Shown: positions 7,921 through 16,607 of the stretch, one piece after another | Layout of the letters: the number at the start of each line of letters is the position of its first letter | Numbering within the stretch: the first letter of the stretch is position 1 | Assembly: GCA_964568145.1 (NCBI GenBank) | Contig: CAZMOZ010000008.1 | Location: 62,001 to 126,000, forward strand | DNA from: DSVZ01 sp964568145 | GTDB lineage: Bacteria; Verrucomicrobiota; Verrucomicrobiia; Limisphaerales; J093 | Direction of reading: 5' to 3' | Length of the DNA: 64,000 nt | The notes under the pieces: model-generated | The model's database searches: none | What the model saw: only the letters and a program-made list of their open reading frames with translations | Told to the model about the DNA's origin: nothing | Program-made: the position numbers and the translations under genes

Positions 7921-9467
7921 TGCCGAAGCGCACTGACATCCACAGCGTTCTGATCATTGGCGCCGGCCCGATCATCATCGGCCAGGCGTGCGAGTTCGAT
8001 TACTCCGGCACCCAGGCCTGCAAGGCGCTCAAGGAGGAGGGTTACCGCGTCATCCTCGTCAACTCCAACCCGGCCACGATCATGACCGACCCGGAGTTCG
8101 CCGACCGCACCTACATTGAGCCGATCACGCCCGAGGTGGTCGAGAAGATCATCGCGCGCGAACTCGACGAGATGCGGCGCCTGGGCGTGCCGGTTGGGGA
8201 ATCTCAAATCCCAAATCTCAAATCTCAAGTTCCCCACAAACTCGTCCTCCTCCCCACCCTCGGCGGCCAGACCGCGCTGAACACCGCGATAGCCCTGCAC
8301 TGCAAAGGCGTGCTGGAGAAGTACGGCGTCGAGATGATCGGCGCCAACGCCGCCGCCATCGAAAAAGGCGAGGATCGCCTGGTCTTCAAGGAACTCATGC
8401 TTGCCATCGGCCTGGACGTGCCGGTCAGCGGTGTCGCGCACACGCTCGAGGAATCACGCGCCATCGCGGAGCGGATCGGCCGCTTCCCGCTCATCATCCG
8501 GCCGGCGTTCACCCTGGGCGGCACCGGCGGCGGCATCGCCTACAACCGCGAGGAGTTCGAGGAGCTGGCCAGGCGCGGGCTCGACCTGTCGCCCGTCACC
8601 GAGATCCTCATCGAGGAATCGCTGCTCGGCTGGAAGGAATTCGAGATGGAGGTCATGCGCGACCGCGCCGACAACTGCGTCATCATCTGCTCGATCGAGA
8701 ACTTCGACCCCATGGGCATCCACACCGGCGACTCCATCACCGTCGCGCCCATCCAGACGCTCACCGACAAGGAGTACCAGATCATGCGCGACGCCAGCTT
8801 CGCCGTGATCCGCGCGGTGGGCGTGGAGACCGGCGGCTCGAACATCCAGTTCGCCGTCAACCCGGACAACGGCCGGATGGTGGTCATCGAGATGAACCCG
8901 CGCGTCAGCCGCAGCTCGGCGCTGGCGTCCAAGGCCACGGGCTTCCCCATCGCCAAGATCGCCGCCAAGCTGGCCGTGGGCTACACCCTGGACGAAATCC
9001 CCAACGACATCACCCGCGAGACGCCGGCCAGCTTCGAGCCCACGATTGACTACGTGGTGGTGAAGGTGCCGCGGTTCGCCTTCGAGAAATTCCCGCAGGC
9101 CGATCCCACGCTGACCACCCAGATGAAAAGCGTGGGCGAGGCCATGGCCATCGGCCGCACCTTCAAGGAGGCGCTGCAAAAGTGCCTGCGCTCGCTGGAG
9201 ATTGGCCGCAGCGGCCTGGGCGGCGACGGCAGACCCTGGCGCCTCGGCACCGAAGTCTATGGCGACCGCGATATCCTCCCGCGCGACGTGATTTCGCGCA
9301 AGCTGACCGTCCCCAACGCCGAGCGGGTCTTCTTCATCCGCCACGCCCTCCGCGCCGGCTTCACGGTCGAGGACATCTTCCAGCTCACCAAGATTGACCG
9401 CTGGTTTCTGACGCAGATCGAGGAGATTGTCCGGTTTGAAGAAGAACTGGCCGCCCTGAAGGCCTGA
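7921..9467 (+). CDS. carB: Carbamoyl-phosphate synthase large chain, N-terminal half only (split CarB)
   Basis: About 515 residues, half the usual 1070 or so. It carries the first ATP-grasp module: LIIGAGPIIIGQACEFDYSG at the N-terminus, then NSNPATIMTDPEFAD, RPAFTLGGTGGGIA, the lid and metal site region VIEMNPRVSRSSALASKATG, and the start of the oligomerisation domain (LTKIDRWFLTQIEEIVRFEEE). It stops there. The second carbamate-phosphorylating ATP-grasp domain and the allosteric domain are absent. Complete two-gene CarB is known from some archaea and thermophiles, so the partner may be elsewhere. An in-frame insertion of about 20 residues between IIAREL and LLPTLGGQTALN is encoded in part by a heptamer repeat at 8200-8234. 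ATG 7921 is followed directly by the conserved N-terminus. Role: carbamoyl phosphate for pyrimidines and arginine. Confidence 0.85.
8200..8234 (+). repeat. Heptanucleotide repeat inside carB
   Basis: Five consecutive 7-nt units (AATCTCA, AATCCCA, AATCTCA, AATCTCA, AGTTCCC) encode SQIPNLKSQVP. They sit in a loop position where carB genes normally have no extra residues. The insertion keeps the reading frame. Confidence 0.75.
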
Positions 9468-9625
9468 TCCGCAACCGCGCCCGACCATCCGTGATCGGTC
9501 CGCCGCACTTCCTTCAGGGAAATCACAGCTTTCGCAGGGCACCCCACAGGGGAAGAACCGGGGTGCGGTAAGCTACGGCCGGGCAATTGACCATCCTGTT
9601 CCATCGCTGCTAGGCTTTGCCAGTG

Positions 9626-9832
9626 ATGAAGAAGAAGTTTCTTGTGACCCTGCTCCAGCATGATGAAGGCGTGTCCGTGAGTTGCCCGGAACTCCCGGGT
9701 TGCCACTCGCTGGGGGCAACTGTGGAGGAGGCCCTGGAGAACATCCGGGATGCCATCCAGGGTTACCTTGAGCTTTACGGCGAACCGGCGGTGCATTGCG
9801 AGGTCCGGGAGATGGAGGTGCCCGCCGCCTGA
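9626..9832 (+). CDS. hicB: HicB-family antitoxin
   Basis: A 68-residue protein, MKKKFLVTLLQHDEGVSVSCPELPGCHSLGATVEEALENIRDAI..., matching the partial RNase H-like fold of short HicB antitoxins (PELPGCxSxGxTxEEALxNIxxAI). HicB normally neutralises the HicA mRNA-targeting toxin and represses the operon. The toxin gene follows after a single intervening base but is broken (9834-10045). Start codons TTG 9617, GTG 9623 and ATG 9626 are all in frame; the ATG is preferred. Antitoxin-first gene order is a known variant. Confidence 0.85.
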   Translation: MKKKFLVTLLQHDEGVSVSCPELPGCHSLGATVEEALENIRDAIQGYLELYGEPAVHCEVREMEVPAA

Positions 9833-9833
9833 C

Positions 9834-10045
9834 ATGCCAAAGCTGCCAGGCGCAACCATCTGCGGGCGGTGAAGGCCTTGGCGCGCGCCGGGTTCCGCGT
9901 TGACCGCCAGGGCAAGCACGTTTTCATGTCCAAGGGAGCGCTCAAAGCAGTCATCCCCCGGAACCACCCGGTGGATGCCTACACAGTGGCGGTCATCGTC
10001 CGGGACGCCGGGTTGACGATCTAGGAGTTCAAGAAGCTGCTTTGA
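9834..10045 (+). pseudogene. hicA: Decayed HicA toxin (frameshift plus in-frame TAG)
   Basis: The start MPKLPGATICGR matches HicA N-termini but hits TGA at codon 13. In the next frame the rest of HicA is readable: AVKALARAGFRVDRQGKHVFMSKG, ALKAVIPRNHPVDAYTVAVI, VRDAGLTI, then TAG (10022-10024), then EFKKLL and the natural stop at 10043-10045. The dsRNA-binding-like fold and its catalytic His region (GKHVFM) are thus present but disrupted twice: one frameshift near 9870 and one nonsense codon where GAG or another sense codon is expected. The toxin cannot be made as a full-length product unless both lesions are sequencing errors. Confidence 0.85.
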
Positions 10046-10177
10046 ATGCGTTCCCCGCCCAAGTCCACGTCCTGCCTCTGACCGCAGTGTTGTGGCAATC
10101 ATCCTCTTCGAGAATCGAACCCGACTTGCACCGCTTCGCGGGCTGAATTTCCCGGCGGGCTGTGGCACCTTGCCGTC

Positions 10178-10939
10178 ATGGCGCGACAGCAAACCCATCG
10201 TGGAGCGGCGCCCAAGGACGACAAGCTCTTTGGGCCACGTCAGCTCCCGGCCTTGCGCGCCGCCGTCCACGATCTGTGCTGGCTGCTCGACCGCGGTTAC
10301 GCCCCGCATTCCGCGAGCGAACTGGTCGGCAACCGCCACAACCTGACCAGCCGCCAGCGCCAGGCGCTCAGCCGGTGCGCCTGCCCGGCCGGGGCCGCGC
10401 AACTCCGCCGTCAGCGCCAGCTCGACCCCGCCGGGTTGCGCGGCCGCGAACTCTGGCTGGACGGCTACAACGTGCTGACCGTGCTCGAAAGCGCGCTTGC
10501 CGGCGGCGTGGTGCTGCTGGGCCGCGACGGCTGTTGCCGGGACATCGCCGGGATTCATCGCCGGTACCGTAAGGTGGACGAAACCTTGCCCGCCCTCCGC
10601 CTGGTCGGGGAAACCACCGCCGCCTGGGGCGTGACCTGCTGCCGCTGGTGGCTGGACAAGCCGGTGTCCAACAGCGGCCGGCTCAAGACACTCATTCGCG
10701 AAACCGCCGCCGCCGCCGGCTGGAACATGACGGTCGAACTGGTGTTCAGTCCCGACCATGTGCTCTGGGAAACCGATCAGATCATCGCCACATCCGACGG
10801 CGTGGTGCTGGACCGCTGCCGGCAGTGGGTGAACCTGGCCCGGCACATCATCGCCGACCGCATCCCCCGCGCGCGGCTCGTGGATTTGTCCCTCGATGGA
10901 GGCGGCGGTCCGGACAGCGTTGTCGCGGGGAGGCCCTGA
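10178..10939 (+). CDS. DUF434 domain-containing protein
   Basis: 253 residues. The N-terminal part (LPALRAAVHDLCWLLDRGYAPHSASELVGNRHNLTSRQRQAL) matches the DUF434 family found in archaea and bacteria. It is followed by RELWLDGYNVLTVLESAL, which looks like the first strand of a PIN/NYN-like nuclease fold with an acidic residue, and by VVLDRCRQWVNLARHIIAD near the end. Function is unknown in the family; a nuclease-like activity is only a structural guess. It stands between the hic locus and the convergent rsmI gene, 132 nt downstream of the hicA remnant. The gap of 10046-10177 shows nothing convincing. Confidence 0.75.
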   Translation: MARQQTHRGAAPKDDKLFGPRQLPALRAAVHDLCWLLDRGYAPHSASELVGNRHNLTSRQRQALSRCACPAGAAQLRRQRQLDPAGLRGRELWLDGYNVLTVLESALAGGVVLLGRDGCCRDIAGIHRRYRKVDETLPALRLVGETTAAWGVTCCRWWLDKPVSNSGRLKTLIRETAAAAGWNMTVELVFSPDHVLWETDQIIATSDGVVLDRCRQWVNLARHIIADRIPRARLVDLSLDGGGGPDSVVAGRP

Positions 10940-10963
10940 GTCGTTCGCGCCGCTCAACGAGCC

Positions 10964-11698
10964 TCACTCCCCGGCGGGCAAATCGTCCGGCTCGCGTTGC
11001 CGGTCGGTGTCCGGCGCCGGGCCGATCAGCACGACAAACTCACCGCGCAACGCGCGCTGCCGCGCGAGCGCCAGCAGGTCGGCGGGTTTGCCACGCAGGA
11101 ATTCCTCGAACTTTTTCGTCAGTTCGCGGGCCAGCACCACGTCCCGGTCAGGCATGAGTTCCGCCAGTTCGCCCAGCAGGCGTTCAATGCGGTGCGGCGA
11201 TTCGTAGAGCACCAGCGTGCAAGGCAAGGCGCGCAAGGTCTCCAGCGTTTTGCGGCGCTGTCCCGACTTGTGCGGCAGGAAACCGACAAAGTGGAACTCT
11301 TCGGCGGGCAGGCCGCTGGCGGTGAGCGCCGCCACCAGCGCGCAGGGCCCCGGCACGGATTCCACGCGGCAGCCGGCGGCAATCGCCGCGCGCACCACGC
11401 GTTCGCCCGGATCGCTGATGCCCGGGCTGCCGGCGTCGGTGACCAGCGCGATCTTCTCGCCGCGGCGCAGGCGTTCGAGGATGTCCTCGCTGCGACGCGC
11501 CTCGTTGAACTTGAAGTAGCTCAGCAGCGGCTTGCGGATGCCGAAGTGCGCGAGCAACTGGCCGCTGCGCCGGGTGTCCTCGGCGGCCACGGCGTCGCAC
11601 TCGCGCAGGACACGCAGCGCGCGGAGCGTGATGTCCTCGAGGTTCCCGATGGGCGTGGCCAGGAGATAAAGCGTGCCGGGCTGGAGCGGGGCTTCCAT
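10964..11698 (-). CDS. rsmI: 16S rRNA (cytidine(1402)-2'-O)-methyltransferase RsmI
   Basis: A 244-residue SAM-dependent methyltransferase of the tetrapyrrole-methylase-like fold. The family motifs are clear: LYLLATPIGNLEDITLRALRVL at the N-terminus, AAEDTRRSGQLLAHFGI, LVTDAGSPGISDPG, VPGPCALVAALTASGLP, and FVGFLPHKSGQR. RsmI methylates the 2'-O of C1402 in 16S rRNA together with RsmH, tuning decoding. Length and motif order are normal and the gene is intact. It is the last gene of the minus-strand block that begins with aspS. Confidence 0.95.
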   Translation of the reverse strand: MEAPLQPGTLYLLATPIGNLEDITLRALRVLRECDAVAAEDTRRSGQLLAHFGIRKPLLSYFKFNEARRSEDILERLRRGEKIALVTDAGSPGISDPGERVVRAAIAAGCRVESVPGPCALVAALTASGLPAEEFHFVGFLPHKSGQRRKTLETLRALPCTLVLYESPHRIERLLGELAELMPDRDVVLARELTKKFEEFLRGKPADLLALARQRALRGEFVVLIGPAPDTDRQREPDDLPAGE

Positions 11699-11723
11699 GC
11701 GGGTGTGGGCCGGCGCCAGGCGT

Positions 11724-12206
11724 TCAATCGCGGCCTTGGACCGCCCGACGGCGCTTCAACTCCGTGAGCCGGAGCAGGTCCGCGGCGTCCTGCGCGCGAT
11801 GCGTCTCCTTGCTGGCGATCAGCATGTCCAGGTCGAGGTAGGGAATCGCCGCACCGTCAATGTCCACCCGCAAGGGGCTGGGCGCCGCCGCCGCGTAAGT
11901 CACCTTCCAGGCGTGGGTGCTGATGTCCACCTCGACCTCGTCCGCGATCTTGACCACCACGTTTTCGATCAAGTCGCGCGGGGTTAATCCGTGGGCGGCG
12001 CCATCCGCCAGCCGGCTCAGCGCGGCGATCACCCGCCGGCAATTCTCTTCTGAAGGCTCGATGAGCAGATCCACGTCCTCGGTGGTGCGGACCTAGCCGT
12101 GCAGGATGCACGCCTGGCCGCCGACGATCAGGTATTGCACACGGTGCTGGTTCAGCAAGTCGCAGACGCGCACCAGCGGCGAGCGGAGTTCCGACGGCGC
12201 GTTCAC
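11724..12206 (-). pseudogene. Minimal nucleotidyltransferase (MNT-like) interrupted by in-frame TAG
   Basis: From GTG 12206 the frame encodes a 160-codon nucleotidyltransferase. It begins NAPSELRSPLVRVCDLLNQHRVQYLIVGGQACILHG, then has TAG, then VRTTEDVDLLIEPSEENCRR and on to the end. The GG...TxDVD pattern is the nucleotide- and metal-binding core of MNT/DUF6036-type proteins, often one half of HEPN-MNT or similar toxin-antitoxin modules. The TAG falls between the GG motif and the catalytic Asp pair, where relatives usually carry His-Gly-Tyr or similar. A restart at 12074 would lack the GG motif. The GTG overlaps the stop of the upstream small ORF as GTGA, indicating former translational coupling. 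Confidence 0.75.
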
Positions 12207-12406
12207 CACAGGCGCGGGTTGGTCTGGCTGCGCCGCCAGTTTTCGTACTCCTCGCGCGTCCGCGCCTTGAACACGAATCCGCGCGGGCGCGGATACGGGT
12301 TCAGCTTGTCCGTCTGTTGTTGCAAGGCCCACGCCCGGCGCAAGGCCTCCTCCGGCGTGAGCCGCGCCGCCTCCGCCGCCGTCAGCCGTGTGCCCACCGT
12401 TTTCAT
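12203..12406 (-). CDS. Small basic protein coupled to the nucleotidyltransferase gene
   Basis: 67 residues (MKTVGTRLTAAEAARLTPEEALRRAW..., then KLNPYPRPRGFVFKARTREEYENWRRSQTNPRLW). No family was recognised. It is rich in Arg and Glu, with a helical first half and a YENWRR motif near the end. The overlap GTGA with the downstream nucleotidyltransferase start implies that the two were made together, so it may be the antitoxin or accessory partner of that module. Intact. Confidence 0.55.
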   Translation of the reverse strand: MKTVGTRLTAAEAARLTPEEALRRAWALQQQTDKLNPYPRPRGFVFKARTREEYENWRRSQTNPRLW

Positions 12407-12454
12407 GGCGGCAAGGTATCACGCGAGCGACCCGGCGAGAAGCGGCTTCACGCT

Positions 12455-14068
12455 TCAACGCCCCGCGAACACCGCCCGGTAGTTGAAGCGGTCGTTCGGC
12501 GCGGCGTCGCCGTTCAACGTGAAGTCGGTCCAATCGCCCGCCTGCAAACAGTTGTCCGTCCATTTGAAATCCAAGACGGCTGGCGGACGGCGCAGTCCCA
12601 GCGCCGACCACGCGAGGGCGAGTTCGAGCTGGTTTCCGGCGGAACGGAACTCCGCGCTGCCCGCCACTTGCCACGCGCCGTTCTGCCAGCGTTCCAGCGC
12701 GGCCCGGCCCGGTCGGGGCCGGCTGGCGTTTACACGGAAGTCGTAACCCAGCCAGCCGGTCTGTGCGTTTGTGTCGGCGTCGAGGAACAGCACCAGCCAG
12801 TTCGCGCCGGCGGGCGGCGTTGGTGAACACCTGCTGGGGAAAGACTTCAAGCCAGCTCCATTGATCGGGGCCGGTCGGTCCCTGGAAATAGTCCGGCTGC
12901 GGTTTGCGGAAGGTGAAAAACTCGCGCAGGCGGCGCGTCTCCGGGTCAGCGGTGAGCAGACGCAGTGTGCGGTCGCCCGCCACGGGCGCGCCGTCGGCGA
13001 AGGCTTCGCGCCGGCCAGCATATCGTCAGTGTGACTCCACCAGCCGACCTGACCGGTGGGCTCGGACATCTCGAGGTGGAACCGGCCGGGCGGCAGCGGC
13101 GGGTCAAAGCGGAGCATCCGCCATTCGTTGTCCCGCACGTTCTCAAAGCGCTCGCTTCCCAGCCGTTCATCGCCGGGGCTGTCGCGGTACAGCGTCAGCG
13201 TCATCGCCGAACCGGTGGCGCGCCAGGTTGGGAAGCGCCCGCCGACCCTTTCCAGGGCCGCCGTGGTGGTGAAGCTCTGCCCCAGCGTGTGGCCGGGCCG
13301 AAGTTCGACCGGGGTGTTCTGCTGGTCGTTGCCGCCGCGATCGAGAATCAAGGCGGGGTCGGCGAGAATCAGCGGTTTGCCTTCCCAGCGGAACCAAAGG
13401 TCGGGGAAAAGGCCCGGCGCGTACAGGTCGCGCCACAGTTCGCGCACGACCTTCGCCGGGTCCCAGAACGGCGTGAGGAACGCGACCTGCGGGGTGCGGT
13501 TGCCGGCGGCGCGCACCCGGCTCCAGACGCGCAGCAAGGCCAGGTAGTCGTCCCGGTAGGTGAGCTGGTTCGTCACGTCAAAGATCACCACGTCCACGCC
13601 CGCGTCGGCGAGCATCTGGGCGTGCTTGCGGAGCACGCCTTCGTCCTGGGTCAGGTAGCAGCCGAACAGCGACTCGCCCCAGTGATGCGGCGCGTGCAGC
13701 GGCCCCCAGAGCGGGCTGTCGGGCTTGGACATCGCGTGGGGGTCGCGCGCCAGGATTTTCGTCACGTCGTACGGACCGCCCTGGACGTGCGCCCCGTGCC
13801 AGAGGAAGTAGAAGATGCCGAGCGTGCGGTCAGCTCGCGGCGGGCCGACCTCGGCGTGAGTGGGCAGCGCGCGGCCCGGCGCGTCCGTGGCGACCCAGGT
13901 ATCGGCGAAGGTGTCCCAAGGATGGGATGCTGTTTCTCCGGCCTGCAAAGCCAGTGACCCCAACAAAGCCAGGCCGTCCCTGAAGAATCCCAAAGACCGG
14001 CGCGTGCGCCGACGCCGCGGAAGGAACTGCGGTTCGGCCGGGCCATCAGTCGCCGTGTCGGGCGTCAT
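12455..14068 (-). CDS. GH99/GH71-like glycoside hydrolase with two compensating frameshifts
   Basis: A 537-codon frame. The N-terminal catalytic-type region reads RTLGIFYFLWHGAHVQGGPYDVTKIL, HHWGESLFGCYLTQDEGVLRKHAQMLADAGVDVVIFDVTNQ, and VAFLTPFWDP. This resembles the endo-alpha-mannosidase-like GH71/GH99 fold. Between about 13020 and 12820 the protein turns into low-complexity Arg/Ser-rich sequence (AKPSPTARPWRATAHCVCSP). In the neighbouring frame the same DNA reads REAFADGAPVAGDRTLRLLTAD, ETRRLREFFTFRKPQPDYFQ, and WSWLEVFPQQVFTNAA. That reading joins naturally to GANWLVLFLDADTNAQTGW in the original frame. Two opposite frameshifts about 200 nt apart are therefore likely. ATG 14068 overlaps the antitoxin stop as ATGA. 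Activity and substrate unknown. Confidence 0.65.
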   Translation of the reverse strand: MTPDTATDGPAEPQFLPRRRRTRRSLGFFRDGLALLGSLALQAGETASHPWDTFADTWVATDAPGRALPTHAEVGPPRADRTLGIFYFLWHGAHVQGGPYDVTKILARDPHAMSKPDSPLWGPLHAPHHWGESLFGCYLTQDEGVLRKHAQMLADAGVDVVIFDVTNQLTYRDDYLALLRVWSRVRAAGNRTPQVAFLTPFWDPAKVVRELWRDLYAPGLFPDLWFRWEGKPLILADPALILDRGGNDQQNTPVELRPGHTLGQSFTTTAALERVGGRFPTWRATGSAMTLTLYRDSPGDERLGSERFENVRDNEWRMLRFDPPLPPGRFHLEMSEPTGQVGWWSHTDDMLAGAKPSPTARPWRATAHCVCSPLTRRRAACASFSPSANRSRTISRDRPAPINGAGLKSFPSRCSPTPPAGANWLVLFLDADTNAQTGWLGYDFRVNASRPRPGRAALERWQNGAWQVAGSAEFRSAGNQLELALAWSALGLRRPPAVLDFKWTDNCLQAGDWTDFTLNGDAAPNDRFNYRAVFAGR

Positions 14069-14274
14069 CCCGGATCAAGTCCCAACTCGTGCTTCACTTT
14101 GGCCCAGGGCAGCAAGGGTTTGCCGCCGTTCTGCTCAATGGCTTGATTCAGTTCGCGCAGATTTTCGAGGTCTTCCACGCGCTGCTGCAACGCGCGCAAC
14201 TGGCGTTGCGGCGTCGCGAGCGACAAACGCGGCTTGTTTCCGCGTTTCCCGGGTTTTTCCAAGGCGTTAATCAT
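14065..14274 (-). CDS. Antitoxin-like small coiled-coil protein paired with RelE-type toxin
   Basis: 69 residues from ATG 14274: MINALEKPGKRGNKPRLSLATP, then a helical heptad segment RQLRALQQRVEDLENLRELNQAIEQN, then GGKPLLPWAKVKHELGLDPG. The ending with a Pro-Trp before a Lys-rich helix (PWxxVKxELGL) is typical of antitoxins encoded with RelE/ParE-family toxins. It overlaps the 3' end of the upstream toxin frame by 8 nt. Its own stop overlaps the next gene as ATGA. Intact, although its toxin is frameshifted. Confidence 0.75.
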   Translation of the reverse strand: MINALEKPGKRGNKPRLSLATPQRQLRALQQRVEDLENLRELNQAIEQNGGKPLLPWAKVKHELGLDPG

Positions 14275-14523
14275 ACGCTTCTTTCCGGTCACGGACGGCA
14301 TACACCTGAATCTGATTTCCAACGAGCCGAAACAAAACTCGATGATTCCCCACCCGCAAGCGATATCTGTCCGCCGCGCCGGCCAGTTTGCGGACATCTC
14401 CGGCAAAGCCCGCTTCCCGCGCGTCCAGCCATCGGCCAATGAGCCTGCGCACGTGCTCGGGCAGGTGGGCAACTGCTCCCGCGCCTCTTCCGAGATGCGC
14501 AAAGCGAAGTTTGCGCCGGCCAC
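14267..14523 (-). pseudogene. RelE/ParE-superfamily toxin with a 1-nt deletion
   Basis: From GTG 14523 the frame reads MAGANFALRISEEAREQLP and then loses sense. In the adjacent frame the protein continues HLPEHVRRLIGRWLDAREAG, FAGDVRKLAGAADRYRLRVG, NHRVLFRLVGNQIQVYAVRD, and RKEAYD stop. That is the beta-strand core of RelE-type ribosome-dependent mRNA interferases, with Arg residues in the YRLRVGNHRVLF segment. Loss of one base near 14468 (expected TTG-GCC-CAC, present TTGCCCAC) explains the break. A 61-residue piece from 14452 remains open but lacks the first helix. The start lies 4 nt after the aspS stop codon. Confidence 0.8.
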
Positions 14524-14527
14524 GAGG

Positions 14528-16327
14528 CTACTCCTTCTTCGCCACCTTCAACTCCAGGTACAGGTCGCGGAGCTGCTTCGGCTCCAGCACGCCGGGGGAT
14601 TCGGTCATCAGGCAGGTGCCCTTGGCCGTCTTGGGGAAGGCGATCACGTCCCGGATGCTCGGCGTGCCACACAGGATCGCGTTGAGGCGGTCGAAGCCCA
14701 GCGCGATGCCGCCGTGCGGCGGCGCGCCGTACCGGAAGGCCTCGAGCAGGTACCCGAAGCGCGCCCGGGCGACGTCGGGCGGGATTTGCAGCACGTCCTC
14801 GAAGACCGTCTTCTGCACGTCCGGCCGGTGAATGCGGATCGAGCCGCCGCCCAGTTCGACACCGTTCACCACCACGTCATAATGCTGGCCGCGCACGCGC
14901 TTGGGGTCGGTCAACAGCAGCGGGATGTCCTCGGCCACCGGCGCGGTGAACGGGTGATGGCTCGAGTACCAGCGGTTCTGCTCGCGGTCGAAGCTCAGCA
15001 GCGGAAAGTCCACCACCCACAGGAAGTCGAAGCGGTCCGCCGGGATGCCCAGCTTGCCCTGCTGCCTGAGCATGTCCGCGGCGTACAGCCGGATCTTGCC
15101 CAGGATCTCGCACGAGGTCAGCCAGTCGCCCGCGGCGAACAGGACCAGGTCGCCCTCCTCGAGGCCCAGCTTGCGCGTGAGCGCGGCTCGCTCGGCGTCG
15201 CCGAAGAATTTCACGATGGGCGATTTCCACTCGCCGTTTTCGATCTTGATGAAGGCCAGTCCCTTCGCGCCGAACCCGTAGGCGATGTCGGTCATGGCCT
15301 GGATCTGGCCTTGGGTGGCGCCGGCGAGGCCCTTGGCGTTGAGCGCCTTGACCACGCCGCCGTCCGCCGCCGCGCCGCTGAACACCTTGAACGGGCTGGC
15401 GCGAAACTCCTCGGTGAAGTCGGCCAGCTCCAGCCCGAAGCGCATGTCCGGCTTGTCGCTGCCGAAGCGGTTCATCGCTTCCTCGAACCGCAGGCGCGGG
15501 AAGGGCGTCGGGATGTCCAGGCCCAGCGCCACCTGCCAGATGCGCTTCAGCAACCCCTCGATCACGGCGTAGATGTCCTCGCGGTCAATGAAGGACATCT
15601 CGACGTCAATCTGGGTGAATTCGAGCTGGCGGTCGGCCCGCTGGTCCTCGTCGCGGAAGCAGCGGGCCAGTTGGTAATAGCGCTCGACGCCGGCCACCAT
15701 GAGGATCTGCTTGAACTGCTGCGGCGACTGCGGCAGGGCGTAGGCCGTGCCCGGCTCGCGGCGGTTGGGTACCAGAAACTCCCGCGCCCCCTCGGGCGTG
15801 GACTTGAACAGGATCGGCGTCTCGACCTCGAGGAAACCCAGTTCGTCGAAGTAATTCCGCGTGGCGGCGGCCACCTTGCTGCGCAGGCGCAGGTTGCGAA
15901 GCATCTCGGGCCGGCGCAGGTCGAGGTAGCGGTACTTGAGCCGCATCTCCTCGTTCACCTTCGCGGCGGCCTCGGGCTCGTCAATCTGGAAGGGCAGCGG
16001 GTCCGCGAGGTTGAGCACCTCGAACTCGCGCGCCATCACCTCGACCGTGCCGGTGGCGATGCGGGGGTTGTCCGTGCCTTCCGGGCGGCGGCGCACCTGG
16101 CCGGTGACGCGGACGACGCTCTCGCTACGCAGCGCCTCGGCCTGCTGGAACACGGCGGCGGGCAGATCAGACGGGTCAAAGACCGTTTGCGTGCGGCCTT
16201 CGCGGTCGCGGACGTCCACGAAGATGACGCCGCCCAGGTCGCGCCGGGAATGGACCCAGCCGCAGAGCGTGACGGCCTGACCGACGTGTTCGGGGCGCAG
16301 TTCGTTGCAATGGTGCGTGCGTTTCAT
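14528..16327 (-). CDS. aspS: Aspartate-tRNA ligase
   Basis: 599 residues, normal for bacterial AspRS. An N-terminal OB-fold anticodon-binding domain (AVTLCGWVHSRRDLGGVIFVDVRD) is followed by the class II core. Motif 2 is FRDEDQRADRQLEFTQID, a bacterial GAD insertion lies in the middle, and motif 3 is GIALGFDRLNAILCG. It charges tRNA-Asp. Whether it is discriminating or also charges tRNA-Asn cannot be decided here. ATG 16327. A broken toxin gene and its antitoxin follow after 4 nt, probably in the same transcript. The 16328-16607 gap upstream, shared with the divergent sulfatase gene, shows no recognisable riboswitch or T-box. Confidence 0.97.
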   Translation of the reverse strand: MKRTHHCNELRPEHVGQAVTLCGWVHSRRDLGGVIFVDVRDREGRTQTVFDPSDLPAAVFQQAEALRSESVVRVTGQVRRRPEGTDNPRIATGTVEVMAREFEVLNLADPLPFQIDEPEAAAKVNEEMRLKYRYLDLRRPEMLRNLRLRSKVAAATRNYFDELGFLEVETPILFKSTPEGAREFLVPNRREPGTAYALPQSPQQFKQILMVAGVERYYQLARCFRDEDQRADRQLEFTQIDVEMSFIDREDIYAVIEGLLKRIWQVALGLDIPTPFPRLRFEEAMNRFGSDKPDMRFGLELADFTEEFRASPFKVFSGAAADGGVVKALNAKGLAGATQGQIQAMTDIAYGFGAKGLAFIKIENGEWKSPIVKFFGDAERAALTRKLGLEEGDLVLFAAGDWLTSCEILGKIRLYAADMLRQQGKLGIPADRFDFLWVVDFPLLSFDREQNRWYSSHHPFTAPVAEDIPLLLTDPKRVRGQHYDVVVNGVELGGGSIRIHRPDVQKTVFEDVLQIPPDVARARFGYLLEAFRYGAPPHGGIALGFDRLNAILCGTPSIRDVIAFPKTAKGTCLMTESPGVLEPKQLRDLYLELKVAKKE

Positions 16328-16607
16328 GCCGGGACCGCTCCCGCGCGCTGACGCCAGCCAGCCGGGGCCGGAGCGAGCCCGGATGTTGGCCAGCGTCAGC
16401 CGGCTTTTCCAAGGCTATTTTCGCGCGCCGGGTTGCGGCCGGGGCGGTTTTCAACCAACGCCCCCGCTTCACCCGACGCCACCTCGCTTGCGGATTTGCG
16501 GCTCACCATTGCTGGGGCATGTTCCATCGAACCTGGCCCAAACCAAAACGCAGAAGCTACGGAACCACCAAACACCAACGACCTTGAACACTCGGTCACC
16601 GCACGCC

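Noticed and set aside
10105..10140. tRNA-like T-arm on the minus strand (GGGTTCGATTCTC)
   Set aside because: Only a T-arm-like piece; no matching acceptor stem, D-arm or anticodon arm upstream. Could be an old attachment-site remnant, but nothing supports it.
10022..12110. TAG as a sense codon (stop-codon reassignment)
   Set aside because: Two interrupting TAGs (hicA, nucleotidyltransferase) suggested it, but TAG ends real genes such as aspS and polX, and the other lesions are frameshifts.
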